Source of the DNA: Marthasterias glacialis
Lineage: Eukaryota > Echinodermata > Asteroidea > Forcipulatida > Asteriidae
Assembly (NCBI GenBank): GCA_911728455.2
Contig: OU452227.1
Coordinates: 22,755,414-22,819,413 of the forward strand
DNA length: 64,000 bases
Reading direction: 5' to 3'
This document shows positions 55,701 through 64,000 of the stretch, piece by piece. Each line of letters starts with the position of its first letter. Within the stretch, counting starts at the first letter, position 1. The notes beneath the pieces were generated by a model. That model saw nothing but the letters and a program-made list of their open reading frames with translations. It searched no databases and was not told the origin of the DNA. A program made the translations under genes and the position numbers.

Positions 55701-58700
55701 AAACATCAAATAATACTAAGGAGTGACTTGCCCAGTCCGTAAAATGGCACTGCCACTGGTTGGAATTTATACCTCCACTAAATTATCTTAGATTCATTCT
55801 TTGTGGAAAAAATGTGCTTGAATTAATGTGCTTGAATTAAAATTAAAATTGGTCATTGATATTGAAAGACAGAGAATCTTAATATCATGTCCAAAGGCAT
55901 GATGCACTTTTTGTCAATTAGTCGTATACACAGTCTTTCAGATGTACAATAATTCTAATATAAGGTGCAGCCAAAGTGTTTTTCAATAAAAAGTCAATTC
56001 ATCCAGAAAAAGCCATTGGGAAAATTGTGGCCCTCTCCTTCTAAGAGCGGCAGTAAACTTTTTCATTGGGAGGGGGGGGGCAAGGCAGTTTTCTGTTGTA
56101 AAAGGCACCTTCATGAAGGAAATTACAATTTTTTACCGAGGCTTTTCAAGGGACACCAATGCAATGACCAGGGGGCATGAAGGCAATTGTCTTCATTCCC
56201 TCTTTGAAGTATCAGGCATGTTTGTCTGTAGGACCATTTTTAGTAGAAGCAGAAACAAAGTGGTGTTGCATACAAAAGACTGATAAAATTCTATGCTGAA
56301 TGTTTTTCTTTACACTGATATTTGGCAGAGACCTTTCAGATAACGTTTCCATTGAGTCCATCACCATTGGGACGGAGATCAGTCCCCACAGATCAAAGCC
56401 AACCATCGAGACCAGAAAGGTGGCCTGGAAGGCATCATCAAAGGGGAAATCCAAGTCCTCTAAAGAATGGGACAGATGGCGAGCTGTTGAGTCCTCCTAT
56501 GCAGGAAGGTACTCCAGCAAAGTTGCCCCCCTTCCTTGTCCTCTTGATGATAACAACCAAGAAGAACAGAGTCCCACCTTATATCGATCCAACATCAAGT
56601 GAGTAAAATCTTTTCATACATCATGTCAATCACCTACATATATAATTTTTAAGCCTTAATCTCACCGAAAGTGATTGTACAATTGTAAAGTGAAAATTGC
56701 ACAAAAATTACAGAAAATCTGGCTGCAGAGGTATTAGGACTTATGTTTCTTGAATTTGCATAGAATATAGCACTTAAAAAAGACTCTAGACTGTAAAAGC
56801 ATTGTGTTGTTAACTCTTTGCAACTTTTTGTAAGCTGCTTGGCTTGGATACAACCAGCTACCCAAAAACCATATGGGGCACCTATGAATCACTGTGCAAC
56901 AGTAAACTGGTAAACAAATATTGAATGCATGTGAGTGCATTATTGCAGAATATAACCAGGAGGTGAAATCTGGACTATTCCATTTCACATAGCGAAGCCA
57001 AGTGAAATGGAAAAGCCAGACTTTACCAAGTGATTATATTTTGCGATAATACACAAATGAAATGCATTCAACATCTGTTTAATATAACTCACACGTAGAT
57101 TCTTGTCATTTAATTTTTTTTCACAATAAACACAAAATAAACATGCTTCCTCGTCCACCCCACACTCTCTAAAAATTAAAAAAAAAACTTCTAAACAATG
57201 TGGACAACTCCATTGAGACATCAACCTTGTGACACAAACATGCTATATTTTTCCATACTCCAAGCACGCGTGATAACCAATTTATCTTCAAGCAAATTGA
57301 CGCGCAGTTTAAAATAGTGCAATTTGTGGACTAACTGTTGAATGGGAAATACTTTTCCCCATGGGCAAATGCGACTTTTTGATCGCTGATGCGAATGGGA
57401 GTAATAGTGAATGTCACACCATGTAAGTTCCACAAATCAACTGACAAGGATCTGTATGTCAGTTATATAATGCAAACTAGTGCCTTTAAACATGACTAGT
57501 TAAATGCATTTAATCAAAAATTGTAAAACAACATTTTGATAATTTCCGTTTATGTTTAGGACTAGCACCAGAGTGTCTGCGTTTGATGTTGAGGGTGCTC
57601 TTGCAGATCCAAGGGTGCGGCGAATCAACAGCACAAGCAGTGGTCCAAGCAGCTCTGGCTGTCAACCTAATGGTAATGCCAGGGCCTCGTCATCGAGACC
57701 GCTGTACCGCAACCAAGCGCCATCTGCAACGCGCCCCATCATGGCAGCATCCTGGGCTATCACGGACTGGACCACCCGCCGAGGAGAGGGACAGGAGAGT
57801 CAGAAGCCCCCTCAACAGGAACAGGAGGGGACCATTGACAAGAATGTGTTGGCTTTTATGAGCTATCACAAGTACCGGTCTCTCAGTAACGTGGCTGTTT
57901 CCTCGGCCATGTCTATCAATCCAAGCTCACACTCTGCGAATGAGGTTGATGGTGGAAGGAGGAACACGGACTCTGCTGGACAAAGGAAGACCAACAGGTA
58001 AGAATCATGCCTGTGAACTTCATAGAAGCAGCAGGCGGCTCTTAGCATTTCTGTAGTCGTTGCCGTACCCAGAAGACATTGCTGTGGTCTTTGCCTTGCC
58101 CAGAAGACATTGCTGTGGTCTAGTTTGCCTTACCCAGTAGAAACTTTGTTTCCTGAGTGAGGTTAACTTCACCTGATTATCCTTCGCCATAGCAATGCAC
58201 CAATAATTTTTTCCGAAGTTGGTTGGAACCTATTCATGTATTAATCACTTATTTATTCAGTTCATTAATAATATCTTTGGTTTGTTTATTTTTCCTTTCA
58301 AAACGCTAACAAGTTTTTGGCTTTTAAATGTTAACAAATACTGAGAAACCTTCCATCAATATGTGCTGTAATTAATATTGAGAATAATAGCTCAAAAGTA
58401 AGTTTGCTGAGCCCTCAGAAAATCAATGATCCCAAACTGGTAAGCTGCATTTTAATGATCTTTTCTCCTGATGATATCTTCTTTTAATTGTTAGGATCAT
58501 CCATGTCAAGCCACTCTTCCCCAAATCCACTGGATCTTCCTGAAGGAAGATCTCTTGTCGCCCTAGGACCCTCATTATCAGAACTTGCTTTGACAGACAG
58601 CCAATGTCGTGCAACTAGTAATGAGTGTGTCTGTCTTTGGCGACCTGCTGGTGTCTTCAGAGTTTTCTGGAGACGAGTCACCAACTACCAGCTGGAGATT

Positions 58701-59546
58701 TTTCACCTGCAAAGATCCGGAGGAAGGAAGGAAAGAGTGAAACATCATCCCAGTGATTCTTTGAAGTTCCACCATCCTGTAGAATTTCCCGGAGTGTGAC
58801 ACTGCTCTTTGAGTATGGGGCTGTCTGAAAGATCTTGACCACTTGGCTTTTGGAACTCAAACTCTCGAAGGTCCAATGACCAGCCACCACAGATTTCAAA
58901 GATGCATTTCCATATTCTTGACCAACAATTACCCAATGGTAAGATCTCGTTTATTTTGTACAGTCATTTGCATTGCCAGGCTTTGTGTGGAAAAAAAACT
59001 AAGGTTTCTTTCAGAAATTTAAATCATTGTTTTGCAAAGAGACACGGTTGGGCAATGGACATACATGTGCCTATAATTATTATACACTGTTTTCTGAAAA
59101 AAGAAAAAATTCTTACATGAACGTCTGCCATAAGTAATAATCAAAAGTTTGGATATGAAGCATTACTTTTGCTCTAAATTCACTTGTTTCTGAAAATTTT
59201 AATGATTAAAAAAACTGGTCAGCTATTTTGGAATGTTCTGTTCTCCTGATAATAACTTTTTTTGCTTTTCAGGTTCATCCATGTCAAGCTGCTCTTCCCC
59301 AATCTCCTTGATCTTTCTGAAGGAAGATCTCTTGTCGCCCTAGGACCCTCATTATCAGAACTTGCTTTGACAGACAGCCAATGTCGTGCAACTAGTAATG
59401 AGTGTGTCTGTCTTTGGCGACCTGCTGGTGTCTTCAGAGTTTTCTGGAGACGAGTCACCAACTACCAGCTGGAGATTTTTCATCTGCAAAGATCCGGAGG
59501 GAGGAAGGAAAGAGTTGCAGGGTTACCTGGAGTGAACATCATCCCA
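52710..59546 (+). CDS. Unknown basic Ser/Arg-rich protein, five exons
   Basis: Exons 52710-53008, 55100-55444, 56329-56598, 57560-57997 and 59273-59546 join in phase. The first four all end in phase 2, so any internal one could be skipped without a frameshift. The protein starts MFNVNQKSLFKAVIQSV and has a strongly basic, GR-rich N-terminus (nuclear-localisation-like). An SLRAKLRGFFKSLGNRRG segment follows in exon 2, then low-complexity Ser/Pro/Gln stretches. The last exon is Leu/Arg-rich (VCLWRPAGVFRVFWRRV). An in-frame upstream ATG at 52470 exists, but the peptide it adds looks random. Exon 5 ends CCA|GTAAGT. A possible last exon is 59952-59992 (VTIHLGLEIGLPSHY, then TAG). Otherwise reading through stops at 59571-59573. 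No known domain was recognised. Confidence 0.6.
53233..53533. mobile_element. MITE, left half of an inverted pair
   Basis: It is bounded by GGGCCCAATTTCATAGAGCT and, inverted, AGCAGCGCTATGAAATTTGG, with further internal complementarity. This terminal sequence also bounds 53616-53895 and 60123-60300. It lies in intron 1 of the plus-strand unknown gene. Confidence 0.8.
53616..53895. mobile_element. MITE, right half of an inverted pair
   Basis: A reverse-oriented copy of 53233-53533, with 82 bp between them. Shared blocks in inverse order include GGCCGCCTAATTTTC against its complement and CATTCATTTTCCTACAGTAA against its complement. Together they form a 660-bp palindrome. Confidence 0.8.
54095..54195. 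mobile_element. TA-flanked foldback MITE, family 1 copy B
   Basis: TAGCCCGCAGCGAAGGATTT at the left and CGCCACACTAGTGGGGCTA at the right. The arms carry GGGTGTATCCT and its complement. It has the same ends and layout as 51651-51772, but the middle differs. Confidence 0.75.
56040..56225 (+). repeat. Dispersed repeat (also at 20540)
   Basis: Same family as 20540-20705, located in the intron about 100 bp before exon 3 of the unknown gene. Confidence 0.6.
58495..58960 (+). pseudogene. Duplicated, frameshifted exon 5 copy
   Basis: After the acceptor TTGTTAG the sequence parallels the intact exon at 59273. One extra base near 58525-58535 shifts the frame, so splicing from the preceding phase-2 exon would give ...RIIHVKPLFPKSTGSS and a stop at about 58540-58542. 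The donor is also lost: ATCCCA|GTGATT replaces GTAAGT, and about 17 bp before it are missing. Homology to the intact copy runs on to about 58940. If used, it would act as an alternative terminal exon. The central 184 bp (58540-58723) are almost identical to 59317-59500. Confidence 0.7.
59273..59546 (+). CDS. Intact exon 5 of unknown gene
   Basis: Acceptor TTTGCTTTTCAG, then FIHVKLLFPNLLDLSEG... to GVNIIP, donor CCA|GTAAGT (phase 0). It is in frame with exon 4 (AG|G). The reverse strand is also largely open, as expected for a conserved core, but lacks splice logic I can support. Confidence 0.6.
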
Positions 59547-60122
59547 GTAAGTCTTGAAGATCCAGCATCCTGAAGAATGTCTGGAGTGTGACACTGCTCT
59601 TTGAGTATGGGGCTGTCTGAAAGTTCTTGGCATCTGAGACTCAATCTCTCGGAGGTCCTTTGACCAGCCACCGCAGACTTCAAAGATGCATTTCCTAAGC
59701 TCAACCCCACTATTGGCCACAGGTAATTTATAACTTGCTTGTAGTGGTTTGCCAGACATCATGTAGAAATTTGAATCCAATTTTAATTGTCCAAATGTTT
59801 TGCAATGTAAGGTCATTAAAGCAAGAAACATACATCTGAAAATAACTGGGTTTTTTTTTTAGTGTGAACATAAATTGTATCAAAATTGTATGAGGTTGGT
59901 TTTGTAATTTTCTCGAACCCCCTGTTGTTCAATCCTTTGAAGGTCACAATACATCTTGGCTTGGAGATTGGCCTTCCTAGTCACTATTAGCACTGCAGGT
60001 CAAGTGCATTATTCTGTGTCTAAAGGTAAGAGCATTGGTCTAAAACTAACATAATGCCCTTGGTATTTTTACACAGAACTTTCCACTAAGTCCATCAGAA
60101 TTGCATTTCAAAACCCAAACCA

Positions 60123-60300
60123 GGGCCCAATTTTATAGGGCCGATTAAGCACAAATATCAGCTAAGCTTGAGTGTACATGAGCCAGTTACATGGCTCTGC
60201 TTACTCCGGAATTCTGCGCTCACAGCCCATAGATTCATGCACTTTACAGGGCACTGTAAGCCAAGAATTCTTCATTCAGCAGTGCCATGAAATTGGGGCT
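60123..60300. mobile_element. MITE with GGGCCCAATTT ends
   Basis: It starts GGGCCCAATTTTATAGGGCC and ends CCATGAAATTGGGGCT, imperfect inverted ends of the same type as the pair at 53.2-53.9 kb. The interior GAATTCTGCGCTCAC and GCACTTTACAGGGCACTGTA also occurs in part at about 47775-47860. Confidence 0.7.
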
Positions 60301-60301
60301 T

Positions 60302-61735
60302 TTGTTTTCTGTTTAAGCAGCTCGAGTGTACATTTCCTCACAAAACTATCCTTATTTTTTTAAATAATATGCTAAAAACCATTGACTTCACATTAACCAC
60401 ATTTCCCGGTTTTTATTTTCAAGAACTTGACCATTTATTATTGGATGGAATTTCCCAAAGATTTGTTGATAGTTGTATTGAAAGTTTGTGTATAGGAACG
60501 ATTTTACTTTTCCCCAACCATTTGCATACCATACCTTTAAAATTGTTCAACTCTGTGCTTTACGTACGACCTATACTTTAGGTATCACTAGCTTGGGGAA
60601 CAAAGGCTTGGGAACAAATACAGAAGGGGAAATAAATAAACTGGATGAATTGAAATTGTAGGTGGGTTGGTTGCATTTCTGACAATTTGTCTTTCTCATT
60701 CCTTTGTGAACAGTTTGAAGATCTACTTTGCTCCCTTCTTTCAAGAGCGAGGGATAGACACATCTTACAAAAAAAATCAAGTTGTATAAAAAATTCAAAA
60801 AAAAAAAAATAATAATAATTTTAAAAAGTAAAAAAAAAAAATTAAAAGTAAAAAATACAAAAATAATCATTTTCAAGGTCTTTTTAACATTTATATTAAT
60901 ATCATTTTCATAAAATGATCCGGATCCATTTACACTTTTAAAATCTGCTTTTCAAATTGTTTCAAATTAAAAAATTCATATTTATGGCGACTAGATTTCA
61001 AGCTTCAAAAGTCATAATAGTTAACTTTAGGGTTAAAAATTATATTAGGATTTGGTATAATGTTTTCTCACAAGGGTAGTTTAGATCATGTTCATTTCTT
61101 ATTCAGGACGAAATGAATTTCCATCATAATTTTTAATTATTTATAGGAAAACAAATATTTGCAGCTCCGTTCGCTCAGCGACTGATCAATAAGTCACTGT
61201 GTCTCATCCCAGAAACAAAGTCACAAATTTGGCTCCAAATTTATGACCACCTGGGTATTCTCACAACTGGTAGAATTCAATAGCAACTCCAAAAAGTCAA
61301 CAAACGCTAGATCAAATAGCGGCTCCATCGATTTGGCTTTTAGGCAAGCTTTTGAATATTTCAATAAATTTCTTGGCCACAACAGCAAATCTTTTAGTTT
61401 TGGTTTGGATGTCATTTCAGTGTGTTCATGTGATTGTCTAGAGGCAGTTTTTAAGGCAAAGCATTATTTAAGGGAGTGTTCTGTTGTGATGTTTAAAGAT
61501 CTGTCATGAAGATTGGACTCGGTCTGGGAGGTGAAAATGTTTATCCAGAAATATTTTAGTGTCATTGTATGGGTAAGCCCTTTTTAAGTTTTTTTTCTTC
61601 ATATTCTATGATGTTATTTAAAAGATGCTGTGTATATAGAGTTCAATGAGAATTTGGGGACAATGATTTTCAGTGTTACTTGGGGACTCTAATATCGTCT
61701 TTTTTTTTGGCAAAACCCTCCCCCTCCCCTTCTGT
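60302..61735. other. Intergenic, A/T-rich low complexity
   Basis: A-rich runs occupy about 60765-60860. An open plus-strand segment of 88 codons at 61243-61509 begins MTTWVFSQLVEFNSNSKKST, but it has no recognised domain or flanking splice logic and I leave it unassigned. Confidence 0.45.
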
Positions 61736-61739
61736 CTAA

Positions 61740-61960
61740 AGCACCTACACCGTCGCTGTCCTCAGCAGATGATTCCCTCCTTTCCCCTTCCCCCTTCCAC
61801 CATCGCCACCACCACCACTACCACCACCTCTGTTCTCTTTGGCAGATGATTCCCTCCGCCCCCTTCCCCCTTCACCACCGCTTCTCTCCTTGGCAGATGT
61901 TTCCCTCCTCCCCCTTCCCCTCCCCCACCACCACCACCTCTCTTCGGCAGATGATTCCCT
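61740..61960. repeat. C/T-rich minisatellite, four units
   Basis: The phrase GGCAGATGATTCCCTCC recurs at roughly 61765, 61842, 61892 and 61946, separated by CCCTTCCCC and (CCA)n stretches. One strand is almost purely pyrimidine. Open frames on both strands are composition artefacts. Confidence 0.8.
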
Positions 61961-61964
61961 GGAT

Positions 61965-63400
61965 CTGCCCCTAGCTTCGCAGACTGATCTTAAACCATTT
62001 TGCCATTGTTTTATTGGAGGCATTGTGTTCCATGTCAGTGTCCCCCCATTAGCCCGTATACTGCCAATTATTGCCACACCAAGCGGCCAATTTGGCCAAT
62101 TCAGTGCTCCAGTGTCTGAGGGTTCAAGGGTGTGGTCCAGTAAATGGAAGACAATCTAGATGCTATCCCTACCTTATTGGCAACAACATGACCGTTCATC
62201 AGCCAAAAGGAAATGGGTTTAGGCTCCTTACAAAACTGCATTGTTTTATCGGGGGATGATCACAATTGTCAGCTTAAATCAAGGATAGTTACGCATGGTA
62301 AGAAATTTGTAATCCTCATTCAGTTTTGGGAGTTAACATCTAACATAGCAGCTAACCTTTCTTTTTGAGTTGTTGCTCGTGGCAGTTTTATTCATGGCAT
62401 AAGAGGTCTTTTTCTCCTTGCCTTTGTGAAAACTGAAACTTTAACCAAGTAAACTACATGTATAAACTACTTCTTTGCTGCACAACCATCATTATTGCTT
62501 TCTGCATTATTTCCCCAAAACAGATTCTCCTAACTAGCCCACTGGCTTCTCATCAACTTGGTAAGTCTTTGTGAATAACTCTTTAGTTTAAAACAAAAAT
62601 TTTCTACTCAACTCGCAAATTCTAAATTACGAGGGAGCTAAAGGGTCTCATTTATGTCGCCCCAAACGTTTCTTAGCAACAACAGCATATGATACTCAAA
62701 CTATCGTTTCAATTGTCCATTACCATAAGCATAATTATTTTAAAATTTGCATAATGCAGACCGCTAGTGAGACCTCCACCAAAACGTCACCAAAGCACTT
62801 TCCTTTCAGTTGACTTATTAATATTTGTTCATTACAGAAACAGTACTATAAACAGTTGTGATCCGATTGTTTGCAGAGGTAATCGATATAATTTATATGA
62901 TAGCTAACAAACAGGATCATGTAAAAAAAAAATAATAATAATAATTTTCACATATTCTGTAGGTGTACGAGCCATATTGTAAAAAGTCATCAGGCAAAAA
63001 AAAATAAATAAATAAAAACAATTCTAGATATAAATTTTTTTTATTAAGTACTGTTATTGTTTTTGTTTACTGAATTTCAAGACTTTCTAAAGAATCTTTA
63101 ACATAGAATAAATTATAACACACCTCTCCCTGGTTCTTTATCCTTATTGGCTGAAACGCGGTCGCGTGGGGGTGAACTAATATAGCCTAGGGCATGAAAT
63201 CTGCACCATACGCACTGCACACGTTTATTTGGGGAAAATAGTTTCAAAAACCCAAAAACTATTGACTGGTAAAGAGCGCCCTCAAGAAAACGACGGCATC
63301 TGCGGATGGAAAAGAATCTCTGGCCAAGAAACCGCAATTTACTCTTCTAACCGACATTTTGGATTGAGGTGTGTTATAAAACACATGGACCGGCATTATT
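61965..63400. other. Intergenic or intronic, no confident exon
   Basis: A 37-38-bp segment at about 62523-62561 is bordered by AACAG and G|GTAAGT and could be a mini-exon, but it is too short to support. A/T microsatellites lie at 62925-62950 and 63000-63020. Confidence 0.45.
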
Positions 63401-63404
63401 CGGG

Positions 63405-63560
63405 CAATAGTGCACGTCTATGCACCCCTCGGGCCTGTGAGTGATCAGGAGAGGGTCCTATTTCCCAAGGCCTTCGGCCTTGGGAAATAGGACCCTCTCC
63501 TGATCACTCACAGGCCCTCAGGTTGCATAGACGTGCACTATTTCCCTCATTGCCAGTCCA
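63405..63560. repeat. Foldback element (sister copy at 28075)
   Basis: Arms of about 65-70 bp, GCAATAGTGCACGTCTATGC through TATTTCCCAAGGCC, pair almost perfectly with GGCCTTGGGAAATAGGACCC through TGCATAGACGTGCACTATT around a TTC loop. The right flank GCCAGTCCATATGTGTATA is shared in inverse with the 28-kb copy, so the element is longer on that side. Confidence 0.85.
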
Positions 63561-63592
63561 TATGTGTATAATATAATATTTTGGTCATGTAG

Positions 63593-63719
63593 CGTTCGAG
63601 GGGTGTCTTGATGAGGATTTGAGTTCGTATGATGAAAAGGGGATCGTTAATATCGGGAACTACGACAACAACGATCTCACTCCGGAGAAATGTGCAGCTT
63701 TATGCCGCCCATCTTACAG
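63593..63719 (+). CDS. WSC-domain exon of a gene leaving the window
   Basis: Between the acceptor GTCATGTAG and the donor TACAG|GTAATG lies an open 127-bp exon (phase 2 at its end) reading FEGCLDEDLSSYDEKG, then VNIGNYDNNDLTPEKCAALC. This fits the first half of a WSC domain, a Cys-rich carbohydrate-binding module (..GC.... , ..N.LT.EKC...C) of extracellular or membrane proteins. The remaining WSC cysteines would be in the next exon beyond 64000. Upstream exons were not identified. Confidence 0.65.
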
Positions 63720-64000
63720 GTAATGCCTTAGTATATGTATGACGTCTTAAATAGCCCATGAAATGCAATAAATTTAATGCAGTCCTTGGAAATGTACCTT
63801 TGTGTCCCATTTAACCATATTTTCAATTTTCTTGATGCCATTTTCAAGGGTATTTTGATGCCTTTTCGGATTTTATGCTTATGCAAATTTCCATACTCAT
63901 GAGCAAAAGTGTGATTTCATATGACGCAGAAACCTCAATGCTGCAGTTGGTTTATGCACAAAAAGTTGACAGAGTTTAGGATATTTCTTTTCTTTTTAGT

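Noticed and set aside
61243..61509. An 88-codon plus-strand frame
   Set aside because: No domain, no splice context and a reverse strand almost as open. Retained only as a note.
62523..62561. A mini-exon between AACAG and GGTAAGT
   Set aside because: At about 38 bp it is too short to judge, and no partner exon in compatible phase was found.

Overview
This window is eukaryotic, specifically metazoan, nuclear DNA. It is AT-rich, its genes are split by GT-AG introns, and most of it is intergenic or intronic sequence packed with transposable-element remnants. A clear NUBP1 orthologue, an expanded family of double-MYND/DUF4470-type proteins, a WSC-domain exon, tRNA-derived SINE-like repeats and many short foldback/MITE elements suit a marine invertebrate. 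An echinoderm or another invertebrate deuterostome is my best guess, but that rests on general character, not on a diagnostic sequence.

Layout. 0-20 kb is gene-poor. It holds a 27-bp minisatellite (91-640), dispersed repeats, a SINE-like element (3.6-4.0 kb), a deleted hAT DNA transposon with an intact 8-bp target-site duplication (4691-6639), a 331-bp tandem duplication (9.3-9.95 kb), a probable small two-exon gene on the minus strand (15.35-16.69 kb) and a piggyBac-type MITE (18.8 kb). From 20.8 to 52.2 kb the minus strand carries NUBP1, a cytosolic Fe-S cluster assembly P-loop ATPase. Nine coding exons can be joined in phase; only the last C-terminal residues are missing. The intron between its coding exons 7 and 8 is 21.5 kb long and contains, on the opposite strand, three tandem paralogues (25.3-27.4, 33.0-35.2 and 40.0-42.1 kb) of a roughly 620-residue protein with two MYND zinc fingers and a DUF4470-like region. 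Each paralogue has the same two coding exons and a duplicated non-coding leader exon and upstream region. A fourth upstream region without a gene lies at 23.45-23.67 kb.

From 52.7 to 59.5 kb a plus-strand gene of unknown function starts head-to-head with NUBP1, with about 500 bp between start codons. It encodes a basic, Ser/Arg-rich protein whose first four coding exons all end in phase 2. Its fifth exon exists twice: a frameshifted copy at 58.5 kb and an intact copy at 59.3 kb, sharing a 184-bp core that differs at one base. The window ends inside a gene with a WSC-domain exon (63593-63719).

Mobile-element content is the other theme. It includes hAT, piggyBac-like TTAA-flanked MITEs, TA-flanked MITEs, several near-perfect palindromes inside NUBP1 introns, a decayed LINE reverse transcriptase split by nested insertions, and repeats with an embedded tRNA-like segment. 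I saw no virus, CRISPR array, rRNA gene or functional tRNA gene.
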